Source: Piliocolobus tephrosceles
Taxonomy: Eukaryota > Chordata > Mammalia > Primates > Cercopithecidae
Direction: 5' to 3'
Assembly (NCBI RefSeq): GCF_002776525.5
Contig: NC_045437.1
Span: 132,528,590-132,592,589 of the forward strand
DNA length: 64,000 bases
Below the pieces are notes generated by a model, which was not told the DNA's origin, did no database searches, and saw nothing but the letters and a program-made list of their open reading frames with translations. The translations under genes were made by a program, and so were the position numbers. This document shows, in pieces, positions 12,161 through 24,392 of this stretch (its first letter is position 1; the number at the start of each line of letters is the position of its first letter).

Positions 12161-12984
12161 GCAAAAAAATCAGACAAATATTCAAACCCTCTCATCGTAT
12201 TCTAAAAGGGTCGTGAAGGTAGGTTTAGACCTGCAGGATGTGAGTAGTATCACTAGGCAGGAAAATTTTAAAGATATTAATTAGTATTCAGCTTTATTTT
12301 TCCCTAATTCTCTTTCCCAAACACATATTGTGGCCCTTAATAACTCCTTGCCTTAGGGTGTTTTGCAGGATAGAAAGCAGAAGCTGCTTAAGTCAATGGT
12401 TCTTTCCAACTTTTGTAAAGCCTCAGCACTTTGAGGAGATTGGAGCAGGAGACTCAACAGGAATGAGAAGGTGTGCATTTGAGGGTAATAAGAGAATGAC
12501 CAGGAAAGAGGAAAGTTTTTGTAAGCAGAAAGAGGTGACATTTGGGCAACAGCAAAGCTCAAGGGCTAAATATCTGGTAGGCTAAGGGAGTCTTAACCCA
12601 GGATGCAGGGGCTCCCAAAGAGTCCTAAACCCCAAGAGCCAGTTAACAAAAGGGCCAACAGAAGCAGTGAGAGCTGACCTCTATGAACAATGAGGCCACT
12701 TCTAGCTGACTCTAAGAAAAAGTCTAGAATCTTGGGAAATTCCTGGTGGAGGTGAGGGGGTAGGGCACAGTAAGGAAAGTTAAACTCCCAGAGGGTCAGG
12801 TTTTCCTCTAGCCATTGGAATGCAGGACTTACAGTTGAATTACATAGCTGGTTTTGGGGGATAAAGATTCCTCCCCATTACATTGCAGGGTGCACTGTTA
12901 AGCAGCTGGTGGACAGTAGGTGCTCAACATATTAGTCCCACTGCCCAAAGTCTTTGATGGCACCATGTGGAAATATCTTTCTTC
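12161..12984. other. Unique DNA, no gene seen
   Basis: Overlapping short frames on both strands at 12328-12585 have no coding evidence. No repeat recognised. Confidence 0.4.
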
Positions 12985-13268
12985 TTTTTTTTTTTTTTTT
13001 TTTTCTGTTTGAGACAAGGTCTCTTGCTTTGTCACCCAGGCTGGAGTGCAGTGATGCAGTCTCAGTTCACTGCAGCTCGACCTACTAGGCTCAAGTGATC
13101 CTCTCACCTCCCAAGTAGCTGGGACCACAGACCTGCACCACCACGTCCGGCTAATTTTTTATTTTTTGTAGAGATGGGATTTCACCATATTGCCCAGGCT
13201 GGTCTCAAACTCCTGAGCTCAGGCAATCTTCCCACCTCGAGCTGCAGTGATGAGATTACAGGCTTGAT
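12985..13268 (-). repeat. AluJ (antisense)
   Basis: T20 tail at 12985-13004, then 'gagacaaggtctcttgctt', both arms in reverse orientation with many J-type substitutions; the 5' head is eroded near 13265. Confidence 0.92.
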
Positions 13269-15244
13269 CTCTTTTCTACCGTGTTGTGTACCTCTTCTTT
13301 TCCTTTGTTTTTTATAATCTACCTTTGCCTGTTTCTATCACTTTTTCTTCTCCTGATGCCCAGGATAAACACATACAAGGCATGAGCAAGAATGGTTTAC
13401 CACTATCAAAATCACACAAAGATGACAATGCTTTCTTGAGCTTACCGATTCTATGCCCAGAATCTAAATAATTTTCTCAAAATGGCTGCCTCTTCTTATT
13501 GGATTTCTCCATGAAGCTTGGGGGGAGGTTAAGCCTGAGACAGACAGTGCAGGCGACCCTCTGAGACAGCACAGGAGACTTCTAAATGAGCTATTTCTCT
13601 TTCCACTAAGTATAAAACAGGTCTGTGAATCTGGCACCACCATGCCTCTCAACAGGGGTTGAGGTCCATCTTCAGTAAGAGTCATCACAAGGACATAGGA
13701 TGAGGGCCAGTGAGGGGCACCAGCGTCAGTCATCAAAGAAATGCTGCTTGGCTGTCTAAAGAAACATAATGGAGAAACGGGAAAGTGAGTGGGGAACCGA
13801 GCCCCCGTGTGTAGGGAGACCGCTGCAGTGCTTAATTTAAAAAACCATGGAAGGCCCAAAATCTCTCTCCCGAGGACCGGAAACAGCACTCTAAAATCAT
13901 GTGAATAAATTTGCCTTTGGTTAAGGCAGTGCTCCTCACACTGAACCCCATGTTTGTCCTGAGGACTCTATGCACGCTTTCTCCAGGACCCAAGAGTTTC
14001 AAGAAGATTTTTTCATCGTGTATTCTTACTTCAGTGATAATTTTAAAAGGGGAAAAAAAAAAAGTTCCAGCAGCTATAAGACCGAAACTTCTCCTTAGCA
14101 CTGACAATTTGCAGTGGAAAGTTTCTTAACTAAGAGGTGGTTGTCTTCTCTGGAGTCAAGATCATATTTTTTCTTTAAAAAGGGGACATATGTTTTTTTT
14201 AAAAAAAAAAGGGGGGGGTGACCCCTCCCACACCCAGCCCAAGCCAGGCATGACAATTTTTCTACCTCAGCAACCTGGGAGCAAGCAGGGTAGGAGGCTA
14301 CCGGTCCCCTTAAGCCTGAGCAGACTCATGGTCACAGCTCACCAAGAATAGAAATCTCATGGACCCATGACCCAGCCTCCAAGGCAGCCTCAGTGGCAGT
14401 GAACTGCCTCAACTACCAGCAGGGGACACCCCACAAGGTATTTCTGAGGCAGTCAAGCCAGCACAGAGAATATTCTGGGAAGAGGATATAAGTATCACCT
14501 CAAATGCTCTGTGGAATAAGTTATTCTAAAACAAGTTGCAGTGAACTGCATAGCTGAATTCCCTTATCCTACAGTGGGACATGATACTGCACCAGAAATC
14601 AACATCACATGTGAAGGAGAAATGGAAAGAGCCCAGATGGAGAAAACAACACATCTGATCAAAAACTCAAGTCCATGAAGGAATCACTAGAAGCACAAAA
14701 TGTTCCAGACATTTTGAGAAATGTATCTCCAAAAATGAAGCCAGGTCAACGTTTAGCCTGGGTTACCTGTTGTTATATAACATGGAAAATTCTACTGAAA
14801 ACACCTGGTATAAAAGTGGTAAAATTAAACTGTCAAGAAAATGCAAAAAAAATGACTTTATTGAATAGACTATAACATTCTGCTTCATGACATTGCATCC
14901 TGGGACATTGATTCCTTGGCAAATGCAAGTTCTTTGGCACTGACAAGATGGTGCTAAAGTAAAATGTAATCTCTGTCTGCCAAGGGAAGTCAACTGGAAT
15001 AAACAGAAACCCTAACACTGGGATGAAGCATAAACATGCCTATGAATGTGTGGATGCCAGTCTTCACTGGTATCCAGCTTAAGGGGCCAAGCATATCTCA
15101 AAGTGTCACTTGGTATAAATGTCTTGATTATAGTATAGAACTAGATAGATTCCATAATACAAGGTGTCACTACATAAAAAACATCTTCATAACACTAATA
15201 GTGGTATGTATATCCCACAATAAAATGTTTCCATTTCCAGCCTC
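13269..15244. other. Unique DNA, no gene seen
   Basis: About 2 kb with no recognised repeat except a T8A10G8 low-complexity run at 14193-14218. Minus-strand frames of 141 and 91 codons (13464-13889, 13832-14107) overlap one another, lack any domain signature and are judged chance. Confidence 0.4.
14193..14218. repeat. T8-A10-G8 low-complexity run
   Basis: Three consecutive homopolymers read directly from the sequence; no microsatellite unit. Confidence 0.9.
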
Positions 15245-15800
15245 AAAAGAAAAAAAAGGAAAAAGAAAATATGGCATATACAGAGAATGGAATACAATTT
15301 AGCCATAAAAAAGAATAAAATTCTGTTATTCGTGGCAACATGGATGAGCCTAGTGGACAATATGTTAAGTGAAGTGTCAGGCACGAGAAGACAAATACCA
15401 CATGTTCTCCCTCATATATGGAAACTTTTTAAAAATATGCTTATAGAAGCAGAGAGTAGAACTGTGGTTTTTAGGGACTGGGAAGGATGGGGAGTGGGGA
15501 GGATATGGAGAGGCTGGTTAACAGACACTAAACTACATAGAAGGAATGAGTTTCCATGTTCTGCTGCAATATACGGTGAATGCGGTTAGCTATAATTTAG
15601 TGTATATTTTAAGAATACTAGAAGGGAGGATTTTGAATGCTCACAACACAAATGATAAATGTTTGAGGTGATAACTATGCTAATTATCCTGATTTGATCA
15701 TTATACATTGTATACATGTGTGAAAATATCACTCTGTATCCCATAGATATGTACAATAACTATGTGTCGAATAAGAAGAAAAAGGAAAAAAAAAATGGTC
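15245..15800 (+). mobile_element. L1MA/L1PB-class LINE 3' end
   Basis: Truncated L1: 'tatggcatatacagagaatg' leads into 'agccataaaaaagaataaaa', the ORF2 tail, and the 3' UTR hallmark 'aagggaggattttgaatgc', 'gataaatgtttgaggtgata', 'ttatacattgtatacatgtg'. It ends in an A-rich tail near 15795. Confidence 0.88.
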
Positions 15801-16329
15801 CATACATTACACAAGTTTAAGAAGTTCTGGTTTTAAGCATTGTCTTTTCAGGAAAGTGGGGTAAAATGTGAATGTTCCCATGATCTCCCGTCAGTACCAC
15901 TGACTACTTAATGCCCAGTCACAACTTTAGGTCGGTGCCTGTGGCACCCTAAATTGAGCTGCGTGTTCCAACTGCCAGTGTGAACACCAGCATCCCATGA
16001 GCTCCAAATGTAAAATGGCCTTAAACTTCTGCTCTTCTCTTTCCTCCATCCATTTTCCCAGGCCTGCATTCTCCCTGACCTCATCCAACATATCTTCTGT
16101 GCCATATACTTTACCGCTTATCCGTAAACTATTTGAATTGCTCACTACTGATCAACCTGTATTCCTCTTGTCTACCCAAGAAGACTGTAAGATCCTGTGG
16201 CTACACCCTAGAAAAGCACATGCCGTTAATAATAATTTCTCTTATTTTCAACAACTACAAAGCGCTTTCATGCATAGTCTCTCACTTTACTCAAACATCA
16301 ATCCTATTGGGCAAATTGGACAGGAATTA
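15801..16329. other. Unique or ancient L2-like DNA
   Basis: A weak L2-like signature is possible at 16080-16200 ('tgtgccatata', 'gactgtaagatcctgtgg'). Overlapping frames of 65-112 codons on both strands show no protein features. Confidence 0.4.
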
Positions 16330-16440
16330 CTATAAACTTCTATCAAGATAGGGAAACTGAGGTCCAGAGAAGTTTGGTAATTGGATTTGAACCCATTAAG
16401 TGAACTCACAAACATGCTAATAGACTCTGTAATCTTCTGA
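16330..16440 (-). repeat. MIR SINE fragment (antisense)
   Basis: 'agggaaactgaggtccagag' plus 'gaagtttggtaattgg' and 'tttgaaccca' correspond to the reverse complement of the MIR core. Confidence 0.65.
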
Positions 16441-16559
16441 CCGCCATACTGATCTGAACATCTGTTTGATATTACCTGATTTTCCTTAAAACTATTCTTC
16501 AAAGAAATAGTGGACATCCAGTCCAGCAACCTCACTGCTGAGCCTTCATATTACTCATC

Positions 16560-16790
16560 CAGATTGTAACTGCATAGTTATTTTCTGATTATAAGCCTGA
16601 TCCAAAGTGAGTGCTTAATAAATACTTGCTAAATGAATTCTACCTCCTGCACTGACTCTAAGTTTTAGTAGAGTGATGGCAAACCTGTTTTGCTCATTAT
16701 CAAATCCCCAGCTCCTAACTAGCGCCTCAGAGTAGGCCTTTATGAAATATTTATTGATAAACAAATGAATCAATCAATTAGTCAATGCCT
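16560..16790 (+). repeat. Two L2-type 3' end fragments
   Basis: 'gagtgcttaataaatacttg' (16611-16630) and 'gaaatatttattgataaaca' (16744-16763), each followed by 'aatgaat'-type ends, resemble terminal L2 motifs. Confidence 0.5.
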
Positions 16791-16899
16791 AAGTGCCCTC
16801 CTTTGAAAAGCATCCATGAGGCCCACAATCAGATTTCTTTTAAAAATCTACTTTCTGTTAACCCCCCAAACCAGGGCAGTGAACCCAAAGCAGAATAAA

Positions 16900-17870
16900 A
16901 TTACTTCTAAGAAAATGAACTGTTCCCCAGTTGCAAATTGGCTCTGGCTGCTGCTGCTGCTTCTCCCCCATTGACACTCTTTTCAGGCAGCGATTTCAGG
17001 TGATGGCATTATCATCAGCGGAATTCAATAAAGCGGCTGGCTTTCCCCCCATCCATGTTTATTTTCTATAATCCGTCTTACAGCGGGAGACCATTACCCA
17101 GTCAAACAACGTTCAATTTCATCGGCATTACCGCTTCAAGGAAACAGGCAGAGGGTTCGCACAAACGTGTGTGTAGTAAATTTAGTCTTTTAATAGCTTC
17201 ATTCTTTATTAGGTATTTATTTCGGGAGGCAAAGTCCTAATTAGATTAAGTGGAGAAGCTAAAAAGCTATGGAAACCCACAGAGAGATTCCAGAATTAGA
17301 TGGATTTGGTTTAGCTTTCCAGTTTCCCCTTTATTTTCTTCAGTTGGCTGGAGAAATCCACACAGCAATCTCCAGCCCCTCAGATAAGAGTTTGTGAAAT
17401 GAAACCCTGCCAACGTTTTGTGTGAGGAAGTCGCATTTGTCTTTCTCCTACGCAAAGTTATTGTGGGGCTAGAATCGAGGAAAAAGCAGCTCCCGGAGCC
17501 AGTGGTGAACCCAATTTACTGTGGCAGATGAATATAACAAAGGTGGTGGTCTAGATGTTTGGCCTCAAGGCACAATTCGATTTTCAGCTGTTTCAAAGCT
17601 ATTATGTCAAAGGCTGTTTGCATAAACATAAAGTTGCCGGGGTGATCTTGGGCTGGCGGGAGTGGAGACGTCTGCCCTCTACTGCTCAAAATGGAAATAG
17701 CGGCTGGACGTCCCCTCAACCCAGAATTACAGCTACAAAAACATCAGCAGAGTCCCAAATAACAGGCCATCTCCAGAACCTTCTGAAACTTTTTCCCTCA
17801 AGTTTTAAAACCAGAGTGATTATTCAGTTTTGTGTCGAGGGGGGAAATGCAGTAGACTGAGGATGTGATG
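16900..17870. promoter_or_regulatory. Candidate conserved noncoding element or enhancer
   Basis: About 1 kb with no recognisable repeat, bounded by repeat-rich DNA. It holds roughly twenty CpG dinucleotides, clearly more than the surrounding unique DNA. Homeodomain- and HMG-type motifs are visible: TAATTA at 17238-17243, a POU-like TTTGCATA at 17617-17624, and a TCF/LEF-like TCAAAGG at 17607-17613. No long reading frame or splice pattern suggests an exon. Function is inference; repeat avoidance and retained CpG are consistent with constraint but do not prove it. Alternatively it is unconstrained unique DNA. Confidence 0.35.
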
Positions 17871-18764
17871 AGTTGATGGATGATGTGGGAACCTATGAAA
17901 AAGCTATTTCCCTTCTTAGAATTTGAAAGAAAATTCCTTTCACCCGCCCATCCACCCACACATATATATTTATATCATCACACTGATATTTAATATGTTT
18001 TTTTAACATAGAAAGAAAAAACAGACAATGACTCACAGGAAACAAATCAATACATTTCAGAATGGGCTAAAAATGTCACCATAAAAAAATGCTTAATGTT
18101 TATGAGGGCAAGTGTAAGGGCATATCTTCTCAGTTTCATGTTGGAATTTAGTAATTTCTTCATGTTCTGCCTCTCTTTGTTCTTTTATTTCACAAGAACT
18201 GTGCCAAGCTGTATGGTAAGCACCTTACACTCTCAGAAAGACACCAACAACGTGTAAATGTTCCTTCCAAATACAGATCTTTTTTGGTGAAATACAGCAT
18301 GGGCCACTGCTGGGGGGGACTTTTCAGATGGGGTGCCCCAGACAAAGAGGAAGATCAAATGCAAATAGGGGGAAGATGTGGTCTGAGGGACACTGATGTA
18401 AAATCCAGGCGGTCCAGAACCAAACCTGGAGCAGAAAAACGCCCATCAGATGACGTTGATCCCAAACGGCACAGAATTAATCCCCAGTTTGGTTTTGTAA
18501 ACTAATGTTCCTATATCCAGAGTTATCCTTAAAATGTTTTATATTGTAAAATGTCCAATCTTTGTTCCTTACAGAACACAATATATTCCCTCGGGACACC
18601 CAGGTACCCAATAAGGCCCTGGCATGAAGACTGGATGACATAAATACACACGTGGTGCTCACACTCCAGTGAAGTTTATAGTTCAGTGAAAGAGACTGGC
18701 ATTCATCAGATAAAACAATCCAGTCATTTACAAAATGAAGGTGATTTTAAAATGGTGCTCATAA
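17871..18764. other. Unique DNA with possible MIR scrap
   Basis: A weak antisense MIR-like signature lies at 18185-18260 ('gtgccaagctgtatgg', 'cacctta'). Nothing else recognised. Confidence 0.4.
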
Positions 18765-19072
18765 GCCAGGCACGGTGGCTTACGCCTGTAATCCTAGCAC
18801 TTTGGGAGGCCAAGCCGGGCGGATCACCTGAGGTCAGGAGTTTGAGACCAGCCTGGCCAACTGGTGAAACCCTGTCTCTACTAAAACTACAAAAACTAGC
18901 CAGGCATGGTGGCAGGCACCTGGAATCCCAGCTACTCGGGAAGCTCAGGCAGGAGAATCCCTTGGACCAAGGAGGTGAAGACTGCAGTGAGCTGAGATCA
19001 CACCATTGCACTCCAGTGGTGTGACACTTGCACTCTTGGGTGACAAGAGACTCCATCTCAAAAAAAAAAAAA
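18765..19072 (+). repeat. Full-length Alu (S-like, rearranged 3' part)
   Basis: Normal left arm and linker. The right arm carries a local disruption near 19015-19045, where 'ctccagtggtgtgacacttg' replaces the usual 'ctccagcctgggtgacag'. Flanks 'aatggtgctcata' and 'agatgttcata' look like a decayed target duplication. Confidence 0.92.
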
Positions 19073-19189
19073 CGAAAAAGATGTTCATAGGGCATGTTTA
19101 ACAGAATACCTGCACTAAGACAATCCCTAACATGGCAAAATAATTGTCTATAATAATTTTTTAAAATCTATTTATGAATTTCCTCATTC

Positions 19190-19390
19190 TAGGCACTGAG
19201 GTCTTCATATGGTTTTGATTGAATCCTCACCACACCCCATGAGGTAAGCATATTATTATCCCGTTTTACTGATGAATAAACTGAGGTTTAAAGAAGTAAC
19301 ATAACTTGTCCAAGAGCATACAGCTAGTAGGTGGCTCATACCTGTCTAAGTCCAAACTCAACATGCTTCAGTGCTTCCTACTTTCCTAGT
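19190..19390 (-). repeat. MIR SINE (antisense)
   Basis: 'tattatcccgttttactgat', 'aaactgaggtttaaagaag', 'acagctagtaggtgg' follow the reverse MIR order. Confidence 0.75.
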
Positions 19391-19554
19391 TAGCTAACTA
19401 TTCTAGAAAATTCAGCCAATGAGTTTGAGAATCAACACATCCCCATTAAGCAGAGCTACTGTATTTTCTTAACGTTTCACAAGCCAAAAAGAGTTAACTA
19501 TTTTCAAGAAATGGAGGAATGGGTGCTGACAGCTGGGGTTAGTAGACAAGTTAG

Positions 19555-19770
19555 TAGACAAGTATGGTTTCTAAGGCCAGAATGCTTGGGTTCAAATCTC
19601 AGAGATACCAGTTACTATCTGGATGACATTGGGGCAAGCTTCTTCATCTTCCAATACTTAGGTCTCCTCACTTGTGAAATAGGAATGATAATAATAGGAT
19701 GTACCTTGTGGGGTTGTGTATTTGACGCACTTACAACAGTATTTGGAAGACAGTACGTACCCTACAGGTG
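19555..19770 (+). repeat. MIR SINE (sense)
   Basis: 'cttgggttcaaatctcagag', 'cttcatcttccaatacttag', 'gaaataggaatgataataat' and 'ttgtggggttgtg' follow the MIR consensus order. The 93-codon frame over it is not coding. Confidence 0.75.
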
Positions 19771-20284
19771 CTTCTGCATTTTGGATTTATAATGAAAGCA
19801 TTAGTAGATGGTCTACCTCAAGGGACTCTTGAGAAGATTAAATGAGATAACGTTTGTAAAGGGTAAGGGATATGTAACTGTTGAATGAAATCCTTCGCTG
19901 GCTGCCTATGACTGGGAAGAGGACTTGGTAGCCACAATCACCCTGGCATCAGCAATCACCACTTTGAGATAAACCAGGCACAGGTCCCCATCTAGATGGT
20001 CGAGGCCAAAGGCTTTGGTCTAACTGAAGAATGGTCTTATGTTGCACAGTAATTTGCATTTGTGAGCTAAGCCTCCAGTGTTGGGATTCTGCAGAACCAC
20101 TCTGTGTGGAACAAAATAACTAAATCACAAAAGGCAAGGGGTTCTTTGCTTTCTTCCTACATTCCCATATTCCCAGTGGTCTCCTTTACCCCCCCAACCC
20201 CCCACACACAGAAACAGGAACTCAGGCCGTGAGTGAACTCGTGTCTTCCCAGTTGGTACATTAAAGGATAGGAAGGCAGCACAG
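19771..20284. other. Unique DNA with MIR-like scrap
   Basis: 'agaagattaaatgagataac' at 19831-19850 is a MIR-like motif, possibly a second overlapping copy. The rest is unassigned. Confidence 0.4.
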
Positions 20285-20450
20285 AATAGTAATCAGGGAC
20301 ATAAAATTCAAAGGCAGGAAAAATCGGGTTCAAAATTCAGTTCCACTTCTTAATTAGAGATGGAAACAGTATTTTTCTTACAGGCTTGATGGAAAAATGA
20401 AATATGATAGCATAAAAAAGTGCTCATCACTTAAAATAACATAAAAATAA
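20285..20450 (+). repeat. MIR-like SINE (diverged)
   Basis: 'aatagtaatcagggacata', 'aatcgggttcaaaattcagt' and 'aagtgctcatcacttaaa' suggest a decayed sense MIR. Confidence 0.45.
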
Positions 20451-20625
20451 TAACAGCCAGTATTTATTGAGTGCCGACAGTGTCAAGAGCCTTCTATACC
20501 ACATTTACGCGCCGCAACGACCTAGCACATATATGGCTGTTAGTCCCATTTTACAGATGATGTTTGGGATAATTGAGTCATTTGCTGCTACAGCCAAAGA
20601 TTTAAAGTCAAGTCTGACTGGGACT
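20451..20625 (-). repeat. MIR SINE (antisense)
   Basis: 'agccagtatttattgagtg', 'cccattttacagatgatg', 'gataattgagtcatttgct' match reverse MIR. It contains an unusual CpG cluster, 'acgcgccgcaacgac', at 20507-20521. Confidence 0.6.
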
Positions 20626-20700
20626 GGGACATAATATTCTGTAAATGATAGCTATTATTTCCCTTTGTGTCATCAATTCCTCAATCACTCAAACCATTAA

Positions 20701-21335
20701 ATTTTTTTCATTTTTAAATTTGTGGGCACACAGTAAATTTATGTATTTATGGGGCACATGAGATGCTTTGATATACACATGCAATGCATAATAATCATAC
20801 CATGGAAAATGGGGTATCTATCCCCTCAAGCATTTATCCTTGGTGCTACAATCCAATTATACTCTTAGTTATCTCAAAATGTACAATTAAATTATTGTTG
20901 ACTATAGTCACCCTATCTAGCAAATGCTAGGTCTTAGTTATTCTAACTACTTTTTGTACTTATTAGCCTCCCCTTCAACCCCGTCACATCCCTTCCCCTG
21001 GTAACCAACCTTCTATTCTCTATGTCCATGAGTTCAATTGTTTTAATTTTTAGATCCCACAAATAAGTGAGAACATGTGATGTTTGTCTTTCTGCGCTTT
21101 GCTTATTCCACTTAACATAATGATTTCCAGTTCCATCCGTGTTGTTGCTAATGAGAGGATCTCAGTCTTCTTTATGGTTGAATAGTACCCCATTGTATAT
21201 ACATATACATACCACATTTTCTTTATCCATTTATCTGTTGGACACTTAGTTTGCTTCCAAATCTTAGCTACTGTGAACAGTGCTGCCACAAACATGGGAA
21301 CGCAGGTATCTCTTCAATATAGTGATTTCCATTAA
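20701..21335 (-). mobile_element. L1PB/L1MA-class LINE 3' end (antisense)
   Basis: On the minus strand this reads as the L1 3' UTR and the ORF2 C-terminus: the minus frame encodes AALFTVAKIWKQTKCPT, DKWIKKMWYV and a closing HHMFSLICG motif. The T-rich 5' edge at 20701 corresponds to the element's tail. Truncated at its own 5' end near 21335. Confidence 0.88.
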
Positions 21336-21869
21336 ATATTTCATATGTGCCTTGTTTGTGGAGCCCGGGCCTATGAGGAAAACCAGGCAAGATAACACAT
21401 GGTTCTTACCTTCATGGAGCTTTTAGTTTTATTGTTTAGACAAGATACAGCACCTGATGAGTTACTGCTCCCATCTCCATATCCTCCCAGATATAACTAG
21501 AGTCTTCTACATATGATATTCAACTTTCTTCCTCACAGTGGACTCCCAACCACCACATGTGTGCTGCATGAAGTTAATATCATTCACTATCAGTATATTT
21601 GTTAGGAGTTCTGAAGCTAATTCAATGTATTTGGGGTATGATGGTGAAACCATATATTCACCACTCTATGTGCTTAGCACAGAGATCTATTATTTTCCCC
21701 CAGTGTCTACACATCCTTCTCCAAGTGACAGTATCCCAACTTTGCTCTGGAGCCTCCCATTCTCAGTCCATGAGCTTTGGGGAAAGTTGCTTCCACTCCA
21801 GGCCCCAACAGAAGGGGTTGCTGAGCACCATGTAACCTTGGCCAATCGAAAAGCTGCATTCTCCAGGCT
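21336..21869. other. Unique DNA, no gene seen
   Basis: A 121-codon plus frame (21538-21903) and a 78-codon overlapping one have no signal, domain or splice evidence. Confidence 0.4.
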
Positions 21870-22200
21870 AAACAATTGGTTCAAGGCTGGGCTTGTAACC
21901 TAATCAGCACCAAAGAGGCTTTTTCTGAGAGTGATGAGAGAAAAGCATCATGTGTTCCCCTGGGTCTGCTAGCAGTAAGGAGAATTTGGGTCTAGAGCTT
22001 CCAGGGCCATCACCAGGAACCTGGGAATGAAGCCAGCATGCAAGAGACACAGCTGAGAAATGAAGAGAAAGCAAGTCCTCATGACATCAGCTGAGCCCTT
22101 GGACCATGTCACTCCTGAAACATACCACTGGAGAGGGACAGTTTGTACTTTTCTATAGAAACTTCTTCTCTACTTAAGCCAGTCTGAATTAGGCATGTAT
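21870..22200 (+). repeat. Ancient dispersed repeat, family not named
   Basis: 'gaagccagcatgcaagagac', 'atgaagagaaagcaagtcct' and 'gacatcagctgagcccttgg' follow the same order as a second, interrupted copy at 40690-41350. The likeness is recognised by eye; I cannot give the family name with confidence. Confidence 0.45.
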
Positions 22201-24164
22201 CACTTTCAACCAAATTAACCTGTACTTAGAGTGTTCAGTAGATATAATGCATATTATTAATAGTAGTAGAAGTGGAAACTGGCTGTATATAGTCTTCTAC
22301 ACTTATCATCATCTGTATCATTGTCACATCCCTGTGAAGTTTCTCTCCAGAGTTGGGAGTGGTGTCTGAAAACTCGAATGAGAAAATCTGCATCAAAAAC
22401 TGAGTGTGAACAAACCAATTCCACTAAGCCTTGACTCCAGCAATGCAAAACATAATGTTGGCTTCAGCGTCCAACAGGTATAAACTCTTTCTATGCTAAG
22501 ACAAAATCATGCAAGACCAAGACTTCTGTGAGCAATTTATGTTGAACCAAAGTCACTTAATTTCTTAATCCCCAAGCAACCGATTTGAGAAAAGCAAAGC
22601 CTAAAACCTACAGAAACTTTTCTTTTCAGGAATGCAGACAGTGTGAGTGGAAGCAGTGTGTTTTTAAACAGGATGGTTGTTTGAGAAATTCACTGATGTG
22701 TTTTTCCTTCCTGTTTTTTTCTTTCCTTTTTCCTCTGTCCAATCATGGACCGAGCCCTGTGCTTTCTTGCCTAAGGGAAGGTTTGTAAACTGTAAAACAC
22801 TTTCTTCCCTGGCTTTTGTTTTCAAAAGGCTGCACTGGTCATGGTGGCAACATGGCAGCCCCTGGGTATTTTACTTTGCCCTACACAGAGTAATTGTAAA
22901 TGTGTAAGCCAACATTTAATCCAAAAGAGATGACTCATTTTAAAAAAGATGGATTTCTGGCTTTTCTTGGAAAATCAGAAGACACAGCAGCACAGGTCAG
23001 CATGACTGACAGCAGTTCACCAGGACTGAGTAGCAGACTCTTTACATGGACCAAGTGCTTTCTAATGTTCCAAGCCCCTGCCAAGCTCCTGTGCTCACTT
23101 CCATTCCTACCTGGCCTCTTCAGGCACTTAAATTTGCAATTCTTCATCTAAACCAACAGAAGAGAGTAAGCCAGTAGCCCTAGTGGATAGGAAAGTAGAG
23201 TTGGAGACTAGAGGAAATTCCTCTAATGAAAGTAAGTGAAATAAATTTTTTCAAGATTAAGAAGGATATTCCCAAAGGCTGAGAGAGAAAACAAGAGGGA
23301 TTTCGGACCCTGAGCAGCAGTGACCCAAGGGGACTGGCTGGTTGTGTTCCAGAGAAATAGCAAGACTTCAGAAAGGAATGGTTGTGTAGCTCTCTACTTT
23401 GACAGTGATTTTCTTATTCCAACTGTGGCACAAAAGCAGCAGGACAGGAATCACACCTCATAGAATGGGCTAAACAGTATCTCAGCATCCAAGGCTCACT
23501 AATGGCCTATGACCTGGGGCCCTCCCAAATCCTTTGACTCTATTGCAGACACCCTTAGTCCTTCTGGGGATGGGGGAAAAGATGGTCTCTGGGACTAAGC
23601 AAGACTGAAGTTCTAGCCCACCAGGGAAATGTGGTTAGGGGTTGTTTTTAAGGAAAAAAGACTACAATATTTTTTGAGCATATGAGATTGAGAACCACTG
23701 CAATTTGAAAGTGCTCCAGTAAGTCACATGCATACCCCTACCCCCACACTCCAACTTGGAAAAAAAAAAAAAAAAGTTCTTTCTCCCTTGGTTTTTCTCT
23801 GGTTTTTTGTTTTGTTTTGTTTTTAACACTTCTGGGCAAGTTTTCTCAGATGGCCATTCCTGTTTGGCCCAGCCCTATGGCTGCCATGGCCTTGGCCTAC
23901 AGAAGCCTGGATTTTAGAGTGTCCTTAGTCCCAAGATGTTTGGAAGTTTCTGTTGCTCTGACCTGGACACTGTGATCCTGACACAGAGCAACAATCCCCA
24001 CATTCCTCACATACTGGACAAAGCCCAGCTGATAGCTTCTTAGCTGACAATAGAGTTCATCTGAGGCAAGTCTGTAGAATGGGATGTCAAGATACACCCT
24101 GTGATCTCTCTAGAAGTGAGAAGAAAGTGTAATTTTCTCTGGTTGCTCAGGAAGCAATGTTTTC
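22201..24164. other. Unique DNA, no gene seen
   Basis: About 2 kb with an A-run at 23759-23775 and a GTTTT-rich tract at 23804-23824. A hAT-type terminus-like 'ttgagaaccactg' occurs at 23689-23701. Small frames on both strands (22585-23151) have no coding evidence. Confidence 0.4.
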
Positions 24165-24392
24165 ATGTGGGCATCAGGAGCGCCAGCTTTAACGTCAGAA
24201 AACTGAGGTCAGATCCCAGCTCTGCCACTTATTGGCTTTTTTTAACCTTCGGCAGCCTCAGTTTCCTCACAATAATAGTACTTGCCTCTCAGATCTGTTG
24301 GGAGGATTCAATGAGATAATGGATGGAAACTGTCTAGTTCAATACCTGTTCATAGTAAGAACTCGACAAAGGGTTAGCTGTTAAAATAATAA
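24165..24392 (+). repeat. MIR SINE, near full length
   Basis: 'ggtcagatcccagctctgcc', 'cttattggc', 'agcctcagtttcctcacaat', 'gaggattcaatgagataatg' and 'catagtaagaactcgacaaa' reproduce the MIR order from core to 3' end. Confidence 0.85.

Noticed and set aside
13464..13889. 141-codon minus-strand frame
   Set aside because: No recognisable domain, no flanking splice signals seen, and a competing overlapping frame at 13832-14107.
18724..19095. 123-codon minus-strand frame
   Set aside because: Antisense of an Alu; such frames are routine Alu artefacts.
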